The notes below the pieces were generated by a model. It was given only the letters and a program-made list of their open reading frames with translations, was not told the origin of the DNA and searched no databases. DNA of 64,000 bases from Bacillus proteolyticus (GTDB lineage: Bacteria > Bacillota > Bacilli > Bacillales > Bacillaceae_G). Below are positions 53,386 through 62,718 of this stretch, piece by piece. The stretch lies in the NCBI RefSeq assembly GCF_001884065.1, contig NZ_MACH01000002.1, positions 1 through 64,000 on the forward strand. Reading direction: 5' to 3'. The translations under genes and the position numbers were made by a program. Within the stretch, counting starts at the first letter, position 1. Each line of letters begins with the position of its first letter.

Positions 53386-55785
53386 TTAACGCTTAATCCA
53401 AACAGCGCCTGCTGACTTATCCTCTGCTTGTCCAACAACTTGGAATTTAAGTCCAAGGTTTGGAACTTTTCGTCCCGCGTCAGCAATTTGCTTATTACTG
53501 TATACCTTTGAATCATCGAACGTTGTAATACCTTGTAATCCAGTATAATTAAACTGTCCTCGTGTAAATGAATTTACACTCCATGAAGGTGTTTGATCAA
53601 ATGAAAATGCAGCATCTGCAATTTGAATTCCAGTATTACCGTATGCTGGTTTCCCGCCTAAATTTCCAACAATCGCTTCTGGATGAGAATCTACAACACC
53701 AAGGAAGCCTTCACCTGGATGTAACCCAACCCAGTTATCTTTGAAGCTATCATCTGCATACCAAACGACAAGACCTGTATTATACACTGGACCTCTTCCC
53801 GCTTTTAATCCATTATCTGATCCGGCATAGTTTCTCCACTCTAGATAATAATAATGAGGTTTCTGTTCTGTCCCATCAGAAACAACGAATCCATTTAACT
53901 TCATTTTAGACTGTCCTTCTGCGTCATCTGAAAATACTACTTGTCCATCAACTGTTACATTTACATTATCCATTGCAAAACCTTTATATGTTAAAGCTGG
54001 ATCTGTAATATAGTCGAATTGTAGTTTAACTTTCTTCCCTTTAAATTGACTTAAATCGTATGATTTATCAATCCATTTTCCATCTGTTGTATCTTTATCT
54101 TCTTGGACTATGTTTTCTCCCAATCTATCAATTAATGTTTTCGTTCCATCTTCAGTTACAGCATGTACTTCGATGAAATCACACTCTGCTTCTAGTTCAT
54201 AATTCGCTTTATAATCAAATTTTGCATTTGTTCCTTTTGTTAAATCGAAGAATGGTGTTTCTAATGTCGTATGAATATCATCGCCTCTTGTACTATAGTA
54301 TGCATGCTTTCCAAATCCAGGCTTAATTGTTTCAATACTCTTACCTGGTAAGTTGACACGTACGACACCTGGACGATTTGATTTTGTAACACTTTGATCA
54401 ATATATGTAGGAACGCCTACACCACGCTTAATTTTATCGTAATCTACTTCTAAAATTTTCGCCCAGTTTCCACCCATATTCTTTTGTAAGAAGTCTTTAT
54501 TTTGTGGTGAAAAACTAGTTGGCTCTGTTCCTGCGATTTTTCCTGTCCAGCTACCTCCACTCATTAATGACCAAGCTTCAACAGGTGATCCATTTCCAGT
54601 ATAATTCGTATCATACTCATCTGGTAAACCAAGGTCATGTCCAAATTCATGTGCAAACACACCTACTGCACCGTCTTCTGGTTCAATTGTGTAATCATGA
54701 GCCGCTACTTTTCCACCCCAATAAGGTACTTTAGATGTTGTTCCTTCAATCGCTACTGGATCCCTTGCTAATTTAGATCGATGTGACCAAATTGCATCAT
54801 CTCCTAATTTACCACCGCCAGCTTCTTGACCAACACCGGCATGAATTACCATTAAATGATCAATTACACCGTCCGGTTCATTAAGATTGCCATCGCCATT
54901 TGTATCATAGCGGTCGAACTGATCGAATTGTGATAAATCTAATCCTTTATCCGCTGCAGCTTTTAATGCTTCTTTCACTAAATCACGCGCACCTTTTGGT
55001 CCTTTATTATCGTGACCGCTACTACCATCAGCACCGTAATCAGCAGCTTTACCTGGAACAGTTAACCACTCTGTTACATACCCATCTGTCGTATAACTGC
55101 CACCAGACTGTTCTTCATAATATTGCTTAAATGTTTTTACTTTTGAACCATCAAATAATGTGTAAGGCTCATTACCAAATAACATTTTTTGATAATGTTC
55201 CCTACTAAAATCTTTCGAGTACATATAACCCGGTGTTTGCTCAATATTATTATGTTTATAATCACTAAACTCAACGAGTAACACTAACACTTTATCATTA
55301 CGGACAGGTCCACTATATGGAGCTTGTTTCGCCTTAGAAGTTGGAACTTTCCCATCTAATTGCTTTTTATTTGGCTCCGGCTTTTGATCAGGGCCCACAT
55401 TTTTTTCAGCTTTCTTTACCTTCTCTTTTTCCTCCATCTTTTTCTCTTTTACCTTTTTTACGAAGTCAGATGCTTCTTTAGCAGTATCCTCTGGAAAAAT
55501 TTCTTTATTTGCCTGATCCCCTTGTTTCTTTTCAATATATTGCTCTACAGCTTTTTTCGTCTCTTCTTTAGACGAAGCTGGATTAATTGTTCCTCTTTCT
55601 TTCAATGCTTCCGCTAAACGATCCTCTTGAATTAAATTATGATCAATTGGAGTTGTAGACATATTTTCTTTTGCTCCCGCTGGCGTTTCTGCATATGCTA
55701 ACGGAGCACTCATTACAGCAGTGCATCCGATGATTGTCGCAATTGCTAATGACGACAACACTTTAAATGGTGTTTTTCTTCTCAT
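53386..55785 (-). CDS. inhA2: Immune inhibitor A metalloprotease (M6 family, probably InhA2)
   Basis: This 799-residue secreted zinc protease degrades host defence peptides and matrix proteins. A signal peptide ends at about residue 32 (AYA). A long prodomain with a Lys/Glu-rich coiled region (about 75-150) follows. The zinc site is HEFGH at 379-383 in [19 protein letters not shown] calcium-type loop [13 protein letters not shown] lies at about 294-306. The C-terminal half carries the VEG/MAM-like beta domains usual for InhA. Numbering as InhA2 comes from the position near plcB-sph in B. cereus, recalled not searched. bcr1 copy D lies in its upstream region. Confidence 0.93.
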   Translation of the reverse strand: MRRKTPFKVLSSLAIATIIGCTAVMSAPLAYAETPAGAKENMSTTPIDHNLIQEDRLAEALKERGTINPASSKEETKKAVEQYIEKKQGDQANKEIFPEDTAKEASDFVKKVKEKKMEEKEKVKKAEKNVGPDQKPEPNKKQLDGKVPTSKAKQAPYSGPVRNDKVLVLLVEFSDYKHNNIEQTPGYMYSKDFSREHYQKMLFGNEPYTLFDGSKVKTFKQYYEEQSGGSYTTDGYVTEWLTVPGKAADYGADGSSGHDNKGPKGARDLVKEALKAAADKGLDLSQFDQFDRYDTNGDGNLNEPDGVIDHLMVIHAGVGQEAGGGKLGDDAIWSHRSKLARDPVAIEGTTSKVPYWGGKVAAHDYTIEPEDGAVGVFAHEFGHDLGLPDEYDTNYTGNGSPVEAWSLMSGGSWTGKIAGTEPTSFSPQNKDFLQKNMGGNWAKILEVDYDKIKRGVGVPTYIDQSVTKSNRPGVVRVNLPGKSIETIKPGFGKHAYYSTRGDDIHTTLETPFFDLTKGTNAKFDYKANYELEAECDFIEVHAVTEDGTKTLIDRLGENIVQEDKDTTDGKWIDKSYDLSQFKGKKVKLQFDYITDPALTYKGFAMDNVNVTVDGQVVFSDDAEGQSKMKLNGFVVSDGTEQKPHYYYLEWRNYAGSDNGLKAGRGPVYNTGLVVWYADDSFKDNWVGLHPGEGFLGVVDSHPEAIVGNLGGKPAYGNTGIQIADAAFSFDQTPSWSVNSFTRGQFNYTGLQGITTFDDSKVYSNKQIADAGRKVPNLGLKFQVVGQAEDKSAGAVWIKR

Positions 55786-55939
55786 TGTATTTCTCTCCTT
55801 TTACAAATCTTAAAATTCTGATAATTGAACATAAACTAACCGCTATCCTCCCTTATATAAAAAAGACATAATTCTATAAACGATAAACCTTCTGTTATAG
55901 AATCATGCCCTCCAGTTTTCTGGTCAGACCCTCTATTTT
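55786..55939. other. Proximal upstream region of inhA
   Basis: GAGAGAAATAC-type Shine-Dalgarno sequence (AGGAGAGA) precedes the inhA ATG. No exact PlcR box lies within this 154-base stretch. A weak stem around TTCTATAA/TTATAGAA (about 55872-55902) was seen. The bcr1 repeat begins at the left of this stretch's far end. Confidence 0.4.
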
Positions 55940-56098
55940 TTTATCCCTCTATTTGCTGGGCAGTAAGACTCCCATCTCAAAATTCAGCGAATGCAAGGAA
56001 GTTAAGAGGGAGGTAACTGCCCGTAAAAGCCCGATTGGTGAGGGCTGATAATCAGTGGGGGATGAACAAACCCTCCACTGATTAAAGTTTCACTTTAT
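55940..56098 (+). repeat. bcr1-type repeat, copy D
   Basis: This 159-base element is bounded by TTTAT at 55940-55944 and 56094-56098. It folds well: GGGCAGT with ACTGCCC enclosing CTCCC with GGGAG, then GCCC with GGGC, then the terminal stem TAATCAGTGG (56049-56058) with CCACTGATTA (56075-56084). The stem matches copy B's stem except at two positions, each compensated on the other side. It lies between inhA and a near-consensus PlcR box. Confidence 0.92.
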
Positions 56099-56168
56099 GT
56101 CGAAATATGAAAAATAAAAAGTGATTTGATATATATTAAATAGCTTATATAACAAATTTAAAAGACAA

Positions 56169-56184
56169 TATGCAAAATTGCATG
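56169..56184 (-). promoter_or_regulatory. Near-consensus PlcR box upstream of inhA
   Basis: On the plus strand TATGCAAAATTGCATG fits TATGNANNNNTNCATA except for the last base (G for A). It is 384 bases upstream of the inhA start, with bcr1 copy D between. InhA2 is a known PlcR-regulon member in B. cereus. Activity of this site at this distance is inferred. Confidence 0.6.
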
Positions 56185-56200
56185 AAAATTCTTTAAAACA

Positions 56201-56232
56201 AAAAGAATCCTAGTCAATTAAACTAGGATTCT
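56201..56232 (-). terminator. Terminator of the rbs-talC operon
   Basis: On the minus strand GAGAATCCTAG and CTAGGATTCTTTT pair around a nine-base loop, about ten bases past the transaldolase stop. Confidence 0.9.
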
Positions 56233-56242
56233 CGATTTTCTA

Positions 56243-56890
56243 TTATTTCTCTTGTGTTTTTTCCCAATCAGCTAAGAATTTCTCAATTCCTTGATCTGTT
56301 AATGGATGCTTCACTAATGAAGCGATTACGTTTGCTGGGATTGTTGCAATATGTGAACCGTTTAATGCTGCTTCTGTTACGTGAACACTGTGACGTACAG
56401 ATGCTGCAATGATTTCTGTTTCAATGCCGTGAATTTCAAAGATTTCTGCGATTTGGCGAATTAAGTCCATACCGTTATGACCGATATCATCTAGGCGACC
56501 TAAGAACGGTGAAACGTATGTCGCACCAGCGCGAGCTGCAAGTAATGCTTGCACTGCTGAGAATACTAATGTAACGTTTGTACGAATTCCTAAATCTGAG
56601 AATGCTTTTACTGCTTTTAAGCCTTCTGTTGTCATTGGAACTTTTACGACTACATTTGGAGCGATTTTTGCTAATTCTTTTCCTTCTTCAATCATTTTAT
56701 CAGCTTCTAAGCTAATTACTTCTGCGCTTACAGGTCCTTCAATAAAGCTGCAAATTTCACGAATACGCTCATGGAAATCTACGCCTTCTTTTGCTACAAG
56801 TGATGGATTTGTCGTTACTCCAGCTACTACACCTAATGCATTTGCCTCTTTAATTTCGTTAATGTTTGCTGTATCAATAAAAAATTTCAT
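56243..56890 (-). CDS. Transaldolase / fructose-6-phosphate aldolase family protein
   Basis: This 215-residue enzyme is of the short TalC/FSA type. Lys83 in VVVKVPMT is the Schiff-base residue. The N-terminal [16 protein letters not shown] and [13 protein letters not shown] motifs are typical. It follows rbsB by 38 bases with no terminator between, so it is the last gene of the ribose operon. A transaldolase there would feed ribose-derived pentose phosphates into glycolysis. Transaldolase and fructose-6-phosphate aldolase activities cannot be separated by eye. Confidence 0.92.
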   Translation of the reverse strand: MKFFIDTANINEIKEANALGVVAGVTTNPSLVAKEGVDFHERIREICSFIEGPVSAEVISLEADKMIEEGKELAKIAPNVVVKVPMTTEGLKAVKAFSDLGIRTNVTLVFSAVQALLAARAGATYVSPFLGRLDDIGHNGMDLIRQIAEIFEIHGIETEIIAASVRHSVHVTEAALNGSHIATIPANVIASLVKHPLTDQGIEKFLADWEKTQEK

Positions 56891-56928
56891 TTGTTATTCT
56901 TCCTTCCTAATTTTCATTTTATATTTAT

Positions 56929-57852
56929 TTATTTTTTCTTAATAAGCTCTAATTCAATCGGAATAAATTTGTCCACCTTTTTACCTTGTGTTATCTCTTT
57001 CGCTGTTTCCATCGCCTTCTCTCCGATTAATTCCGGTTTTTGAGCGACTGTTGCTGCCATGCGCCCATCTTTAACCGCTTTTACAGCATCGTCTGTTGCA
57101 TCAAATCCAACAACAACCACATCTGTTTTACCAGCAGATTTCAATGCCTCAAGTGCGCCTAATGCCATTTCATCGTTATGAGCAAACACTGCTTTTATAT
57201 CGCTATTTGCTTGCAAAATATTTTCCATAACGGATAATCCTTTTGCACGATCGAAATCAGCTGCTTGTTTTGCTACTACTTTTAAAGACTTATCAGCTAC
57301 GTTATGGAATCCTTTCCCACGCTCACGAGCAGCAGACGATCCAGGGATTCCTTCTAACTCAGCAACATTTGTTCCTTCACCAACTAATTCCCGAATGTAA
57401 TCACTAGCCATTTGACCACCTTCTACATTGTTGGAAGCAATATGAGAAACAACTTTACCTGAATTCGCAACTCGGTCTACTGTAATAACAGGAACATTGG
57501 CTGCATTAGCTGCACTTACCGCTGAAGCAACAGCATCTGAATCGGTTGGATTAATAACAACTACATCGACACCTTTTTGAATTAAATCTTCAACATCGTT
57601 TGTTTGCTTCGCTGCATCATTTTGTGCATCAACAGCAATTAATTCAATGCCGCTATCTTTTGCTTTCTTTTCTGCACCTTTTTTCAACGTGACGAAAAAT
57701 GGATTATTTAAAGTTGAAACAGAAAATCCAACTTTAATAGTTTTATTTCGACCTTTATCGCCAGAATCCTTTGCCCAATCTGGTGGTTCCATTGAACAAC
57801 CAGCAGTAACTACCATGATGCATGCAACGAGTATCAGTAACCATTTTTTCAT
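56929..57852 (-). CDS. rbsB: Ribose-binding lipoprotein RbsB
   Basis: This 307-residue receptor captures ribose outside the cell. The lipobox is VTAGC at about residue 20. The periplasmic-binding fold has TIKVGFSVSTLNNPFF near the start, with sugar contacts in NDEMALGALEAL and VVVGFDATDDAV. GGAGGGG precedes the ATG at 57852; the ORF is open to 57867 inside rbsC. It follows rbsC directly. Confidence 0.95.
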   Translation of the reverse strand: MKKWLLILVACIMVVTAGCSMEPPDWAKDSGDKGRNKTIKVGFSVSTLNNPFFVTLKKGAEKKAKDSGIELIAVDAQNDAAKQTNDVEDLIQKGVDVVVINPTDSDAVASAVSAANAANVPVITVDRVANSGKVVSHIASNNVEGGQMASDYIRELVGEGTNVAELEGIPGSSAARERGKGFHNVADKSLKVVAKQAADFDRAKGLSVMENILQANSDIKAVFAHNDEMALGALEALKSAGKTDVVVVGFDATDDAVKAVKDGRMAATVAQKPELIGEKAMETAKEITQGKKVDKFIPIELELIKKK

Positions 57853-57866
57853 GAATTGCCCCTCCA

Positions 57867-58802
57867 TTACGCTTCTTTTCGACGATCAATTAGTACAGCT
57901 AGTAAGATTACAAGTCCTTTTACAACTTGTTGGAAGAAAGAAGATACACCTAATAAATTTAAACCGTTATTTAGTACACCAATAATAAGCACACCGATGA
58001 ATGTACCAACAATCCATCCTCTTCCGCCAGAAAGACTCGTTCCTCCTAACACAACTGCAGCAATTGCATCTAATTCGTAAGAAGTACCAGCAGTCGGCTG
58101 TGCAGAATCTAATCTTGATGTTAAGACAATACCTGCAAGCGCTGCCAAAATTCCGGAAAGACCGTAAATCATTACTTTAATTCTCGTAACATTAATACCA
58201 GATAAAGCTGCCGCTTCTTCATTTCCACCAATCGCAAACGTACGGCGACCAAACGTTGTTTTCTTTAAAATAAAGTACAGTACTGCAAAAGCGATCATCA
58301 TTGTAACGGCTGGCACAGGAATACCGAGGAAATAACCACGGCCAAACATTTGGAACATTAAATGATCACCAAGACCAGTGATCGGACGTCCGTCCATATA
58401 AACAAGCGTCAACCCGCGAAAAATAGTCATTGTTGCTAAAGTTGCAATAAACGGAGCTACTTTTCCCTTCGCAATAATGATACCGTTTATAATTCCCATT
58501 GCAAGACCTGCTAATAATCCAACTACCATTGCAAGGAACGGGTCCATGCCACTTGCCATCATTCCAGCAACAAGTGCACTTGATAATGCTAAAATAGAAC
58601 CTACCGATAAGTCAATACCCCCTGTTAAAATTACAAAGGTCATTCCGAATGCAATAAGCGCATTAATCGATACTTGACGCAGTATATTAAATAAATTTGG
58701 AATTTCAATAAACGCTGGATTTAAAGCTGTAATTACGACAATAATTAATACTAAACCGATTAAAGAACCGAGTTGTTGTAATACATTCCCCTTCTTAGCC
58801 AT
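57867..58802 (-). CDS. rbsC: Ribose ABC transporter permease RbsC
   Basis: This 311-residue permease has about eight to ten helices of the BPD_transp_2 type. It carries GMTFVILTGGIDLSVGS (about residues 53-69) and the ATPase-contact region IGGNEEAAALSGINVTRIK. Its ATG follows the rbsA stop by two bases with GGGGAGAG upstream. Confidence 0.95.
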   Translation of the reverse strand: MAKKGNVLQQLGSLIGLVLIIVVITALNPAFIEIPNLFNILRQVSINALIAFGMTFVILTGGIDLSVGSILALSSALVAGMMASGMDPFLAMVVGLLAGLAMGIINGIIIAKGKVAPFIATLATMTIFRGLTLVYMDGRPITGLGDHLMFQMFGRGYFLGIPVPAVTMMIAFAVLYFILKKTTFGRRTFAIGGNEEAAALSGINVTRIKVMIYGLSGILAALAGIVLTSRLDSAQPTAGTSYELDAIAAVVLGGTSLSGGRGWIVGTFIGVLIIGVLNNGLNLLGVSSFFQQVVKGLVILLAVLIDRRKEA

Positions 58803-58804
58803 CC

Positions 58805-60295
58805 TTACTCTCCCCCTGTAGCTAGTGCCATAATAGACTCTTGCGATGCCTCATCTTTCTCTAAAATACCGCCGATTTTCCCTTCATGAATAACGAGAAC
58901 ACGATCACTCATTCCTAAAACTTCTGGAAGCTCAGACGATACCATAATAACGGCATCTCCTTGCTCGGTAAGCTTATTCATAATAGAGTAAATTTCTTTT
59001 TTAGCTCCAACATCTACACCTCTCGTTGGTTCATCTAAAATGAGTAACTGCGGATGAATACCTAACCATTTTGCAATTACAATCTTTTGCTGATTTCCAC
59101 CAGAAAGAGATTTCACCGCTTGCTCTCCACTAGATGCTTTCACATTAAGAAGTTTCATCATGTCCTCTGTAAACTGTTGTTCTAGTTCGTTACTAAGGAC
59201 ACTTCCCTTTGAAAGGCTTTCTAAATTCGGTAATGCTAAATTTTCTCGAATTGAGAAATCTAACACTAATCCTTCAGACTTTCTATCCTCTGTAATGAAA
59301 GCAATTCTTTGTCTAATCGCATCTATCGGACTATCAATCTTTACTTCTTGCCCATTTATAAAAATTTGTCCAGAGTCTAAAGGTTCATATCCAAATATCG
59401 CTTTCATAATATCCGTGCGACCAGCTCCCATCAAACCAGCAACACCAAGGATTTCACCTTTTCTAACTTGAAACGAAACATTTTCAAATTTTCCTTTTTT
59501 CGTTCCGTTACGCATTTCAAAAATCACTTCACCAATTTGACTATTGCGCTCTGGATAACGTTCACCAATACTGCGGCCCACCATCATACTAACTACTTCA
59601 TCAAATGACGTTTCAGGAATTAGTCTTTTCCCTACATATTCTCCATCACGCAAAATCGTAATGGCATCACATATTGAAAAAATTTCTTCCATCCGGTGTG
59701 AAATATAAACGAATGAAACGCCCTCTTTACGTAATTTATTAATAACGGTAAACAGCGTTTCAATCTCGCGATCCGCTAATGCTGCTGTAGGTTCATCCAT
59801 AATAATAACGCTCGCATTTGTCATTAATGCTTTAGCAATTTCAATAATTTGCTGTTGTCCAACTGATAATTCACCTGCTAGCATAGCGCCTCTCACATGT
59901 AGACCAAGATCTGCTAATTGCTGCTGGGCAATCGCATTCATTTGACGCGAACGTAAAATACCTGTTTTCCCATACATTAACTCTTTACCGAGAAACATAT
60001 TTTCAGCTACCGTTAAATTTGGTAATATGTTCAACTCTTGATGGATAAATGCAATACCATACTCTTCTGCTTCTTTCGCATTTTTAAAAGTTCGTTCTTG
60101 CCCATCAATCGTAACTGTTCCACTGTCTTTTTTATATACACCTGTTAAAATCTTCATGAGCGTCGATTTCCCCGCTCCATTTTCCCCCATCAATGCATGG
60201 ACTTCTCCTGTTTCAATCGTAAACTGCGCGTTTTTTAAAACAGGATTACCACTGAACGCTTTTGAAATATTTTTCATTTCAATATGCATTCTCAT
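58805..60295 (-). CDS. rbsA: Ribose ABC transporter ATPase RbsA
   Basis: This 496-residue protein has two ABC domains. The first has Walker [10 protein letters not shown], signature LSVGQQQ and Walker [12 protein letters not shown]. The second has a degenerate Walker [11 protein letters not shown] but keeps LSGGNQQK and [12 protein letters not shown]. Only the first site is likely to hydrolyse ATP fully, as usual for this family. The ATG at 60295 follows AAGGG by five bases. Confidence 0.95.
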   Translation of the reverse strand: MRMHIEMKNISKAFSGNPVLKNAQFTIETGEVHALMGENGAGKSTLMKILTGVYKKDSGTVTIDGQERTFKNAKEAEEYGIAFIHQELNILPNLTVAENMFLGKELMYGKTGILRSRQMNAIAQQQLADLGLHVRGAMLAGELSVGQQQIIEIAKALMTNASVIIMDEPTAALADREIETLFTVINKLRKEGVSFVYISHRMEEIFSICDAITILRDGEYVGKRLIPETSFDEVVSMMVGRSIGERYPERNSQIGEVIFEMRNGTKKGKFENVSFQVRKGEILGVAGLMGAGRTDIMKAIFGYEPLDSGQIFINGQEVKIDSPIDAIRQRIAFITEDRKSEGLVLDFSIRENLALPNLESLSKGSVLSNELEQQFTEDMMKLLNVKASSGEQAVKSLSGGNQQKIVIAKWLGIHPQLLILDEPTRGVDVGAKKEIYSIMNKLTEQGDAVIMVSSELPEVLGMSDRVLVIHEGKIGGILEKDEASQESIMALATGGE

Positions 60296-60307
60296 CACAT
60301 CCCTTTA

Positions 60308-60703
60308 TTAAAAAATCACTCCTGCATGTAAAATAACATTCGCATAAGGCGTTGCTTCTCCTGTACGAATAATCGCCTTCGCTCTCTTTGTATGCTCTTT
60401 AAATTCCTTATGAGACACATATTCAAATGCTGGCTCTATTAGACGCATCTCAACTTCTTTGTTTACCACTTCATTATTCATAATGACTTCTTCTGCTAAC
60501 GTCACTTTTTCAATTGCCATATCATCAGCAACTACTTGTAATACGTCTAAGAAGCTAGGCTTTCCAATTTCAACTGCTAAATCAATTCGTTTTACTCCAT
60601 CAGGAATAGGTAACCCGCAATCAGCAATTACAATTGTATCTGTATGCCCAAGTGAAGCAAGAACTGCCGCAATCTCACTGTTTAATACACCGTGTTTTTT
60701 CAT
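60308..60703 (-). CDS. rbsD: D-ribose pyranase RbsD
   Basis: This 131-residue cytoplasmic enzyme converts beta-ribopyranose to ribofuranose for phosphorylation by RbsK. The conserved start [20 protein letters not shown] with its catalytic His, and [10 protein letters not shown], are intact. Its start overlaps the rbsK stop by four bases (ATGA). Confidence 0.95.
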   Translation of the reverse strand: MKKHGVLNSEIAAVLASLGHTDTIVIADCGLPIPDGVKRIDLAVEIGKPSFLDVLQVVADDMAIEKVTLAEEVIMNNEVVNKEVEMRLIEPAFEYVSHKEFKEHTKRAKAIIRTGEATPYANVILHAGVIF

Positions 60704-61596
60704 CCAATAATCACCTGTACTTCTCGTACTCTATCTCTCGTTGGCATACCGCCTTGTGCACCAAGTTTCGTTACAGAAAGACCACCAGCAATGTTCGCAA
60801 AACGAATAGCTTTTTGAAGTGGTTCTCCTTCAGAAAGTGCAACTGCTAGCGCGCCGTTAAATGTATCACCAGCTCCAGTCGTATCTACTACATCTACGGC
60901 AATACTTGGAACTTGAACAACTTCCGTTCCGTTATGGAAACGAACACCATTAGAACCTTCTGTCATCAGTAGTTTGTTTGGATATTTAGCCAGTAAATCT
61001 TCAATTGGTGATGTGAAATCATCTAATACAATGCGGCACTCATGCTCATTCGGCGTAATATAAGTCGCTTTTTCTAAAATATCTTCTGATAAGATTTGTG
61101 CTGGAGCCGGATTCAACATAACTGGAATTTTATGTTCCTCACAAATAGCCAGAACGTATTTTACTGTTTCAAGCGGAATCTCTAGTTGAAGAACAACCAT
61201 ATCTGCTTTTACAAGAAGGTCTTTTGAACGATCTACAATCGACTCGTTTACAAGAGCATTTGCTCCTTGTACGACAACAATACTGTTATCCTCTTCTGCT
61301 AAAACGATATGAGCGATTCCTGTCGTTCTATCTGTAACCGGTACCACATAGTCGATAAAAACGCGTTCATTCTCTAAATTTCTTCTAACTACTGTTCCGT
61401 AATCATCACTTCCTACTGCACCAACCATTGCTACATTTGCCCCTAATCTAGCTGCTGCAACTGCTTGATTGGCCCCTTTCCCTCCTGGAATCGTATGAAA
61501 TGCTTCCCCGATTACTGTTTCGCCTGCTTTCGGCCGCTTTTTTGAAACAGCCACTAAGTCCATTGAAATACTACCTACTACTGCAATATTTGGCAT
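60700..61596 (-). CDS. rbsK: Ribokinase RbsK
   Basis: This 298-residue PfkB-family kinase phosphorylates ribose at O5. [16 protein letters not shown] (about residues 38-53) and [17 protein letters not shown] (about 246-262, with the catalytic Asp) are the family signatures. The ATG at 61596 follows AAGGAG by nine bases. It follows rbsR closely. Confidence 0.95.
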   Translation of the reverse strand: MPNIAVVGSISMDLVAVSKKRPKAGETVIGEAFHTIPGGKGANQAVAAARLGANVAMVGAVGSDDYGTVVRRNLENERVFIDYVVPVTDRTTGIAHIVLAEEDNSIVVVQGANALVNESIVDRSKDLLVKADMVVLQLEIPLETVKYVLAICEEHKIPVMLNPAPAQILSEDILEKATYITPNEHECRIVLDDFTSPIEDLLAKYPNKLLMTEGSNGVRFHNGTEVVQVPSIAVDVVDTTGAGDTFNGALAVALSEGEPLQKAIRFANIAGGLSVTKLGAQGGMPTRDRVREVQVIIG

Positions 61597-61609
61597 CTGT
61601 CTCATCTCC

Positions 61610-62581
61610 TTACTTCGTTGTATTTCTTTCTATAATTTCAATCGGTAAACGATAATGTTTCTCTTCTAATGCATTTCCTTCCATCTGCTCTAACAACAAT
61701 TCTGTTGCAATTTTCCCCATTTCATAAATTGGCTGTGCAACAGTTGTAATAGATGGATACATCATTTCAGTTAAAGAAATCCCATCAAATCCAATAATTT
61801 GTAAATCGTTTGGAATAGAAATTCCCTTTTGAAGTGCAGCCTTTACAATACCAATTGCAATTAAATCATTTCCAGCAACAATTCCGTCAATATGTGGATA
61901 TTCTTCTAATAATTCCACCGCTACCCGTTCACTATTAGCTGGATCGAATGTACTCTCTGCAATCATATAAGAAAGATTATTTTGCGTAATAACGTCTACA
62001 AAACCTTCAAAACGTTCATTTGCTGTACTCACATCACGAGGTCCGCGAATATGTGCAATATGTTTACATCCTTTGTCTATTAATAACTTTGTCGCCGCCT
62101 GACTCCCTGCATAGTTATCTGCATATACAGTAGGAATGCGCTCATTAAACATACGGTCAATTGCAACAACTGGAATAGACAAATTCATGTAATTAACACT
62201 ATTTTGTGGATTCGTTGCCACAATAAACCCATCCACATTATTTTGTCTAAGTACATCAATGTATTGTTTCTCTTTTTCTAAACTTTCATCAGAGTTACAA
62301 AGGACAACTGTGTAACCTTGCTTATGTGCTACATCTTCTACGGCACGTGCAACTTCTGGAAAGAATGGATTCACGATATTTGGAACAACTAAGCCAATTA
62401 AACGAGATTTTTTATTATACAGTGAACGCGCTACTGTACTCGGCTTATAATCTAACATTTCAATTGCACGCTCTACCTTTTTTAACGTATCTTCATGAAC
62501 ATATCCATTTTTATTTAACACTCTGGAAACGGTCGCAACAGATACTCCCGCTAATTTTGCAACGTCTTTAATCGTACTCAT
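61610..62581 (-). CDS. rbsR: LacI-family ribose operon repressor RbsR
   Basis: This 323-residue regulator has a LacI helix-turn-helix at its start (STIKDVAKLAGVSVATVSRV) and the hinge helix around YKPSTVARSL. The effector domain has IAHIRGPRDVSTANERFEGF and GFDGISLTEMMYPSITTV in part. The ATG at 62581 with GGAGAG upstream is preferred to 62602. It is the first gene of the operon it should repress; a LacI-type palindrome covers its own promoter. Confidence 0.94.
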   Translation of the reverse strand: MSTIKDVAKLAGVSVATVSRVLNKNGYVHEDTLKKVERAIEMLDYKPSTVARSLYNKKSRLIGLVVPNIVNPFFPEVARAVEDVAHKQGYTVVLCNSDESLEKEKQYIDVLRQNNVDGFIVATNPQNSVNYMNLSIPVVAIDRMFNERIPTVYADNYAGSQAATKLLIDKGCKHIAHIRGPRDVSTANERFEGFVDVITQNNLSYMIAESTFDPANSERVAVELLEEYPHIDGIVAGNDLIAIGIVKAALQKGISIPNDLQIIGFDGISLTEMMYPSITTVAQPIYEMGKIATELLLEQMEGNALEEKHYRLPIEIIERNTTK

Positions 62582-62600
62582 TCTCTTTTCTCTCCATTTC

Positions 62601-62616
62601 ATGTAACCGTTTACAT
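62601..62616 (-). promoter_or_regulatory. RbsR operator overlapping a CcpA cre consensus
   Basis: On the minus strand ATGTAAACGGTTACAT is a full LacI-type palindrome lying just after the -10. The same bases also satisfy the CcpA consensus WTGNAANCGNWWNCAW. Either or both repressors may act here. Confidence 0.75.
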
Positions 62617-62621
62617 AAAAT

Positions 62622-62650
62622 AATATAACGTATTTCTAAAAATACGTCAA
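62622..62650 (-). promoter_or_regulatory. Promoter of the rbs operon
   Basis: On the minus strand TTGACG (62645-62650), a 17-base spacer and TATATT (62622-62627) lie directly upstream of the palindromic operator and 41 bases from the rbsR start. Confidence 0.8.
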
Positions 62651-62685
62651 TCATTTCTCATTAAAAAGCTTTTAAGGTTATACTC

Positions 62686-62717
62686 AAAAAAGCACCGCCA
62701 TAAGGCGATGCTTTTTC
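62686..62717 (-). terminator. Terminator of the DHA2 exporter gene
   Basis: On the minus strand AAAAAGCATCGCC and GGCGGTGCTTTTTT pair with one wobble around a four-base loop, just past the stop codon. Confidence 0.9.
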
Positions 62718-62718
62718 T

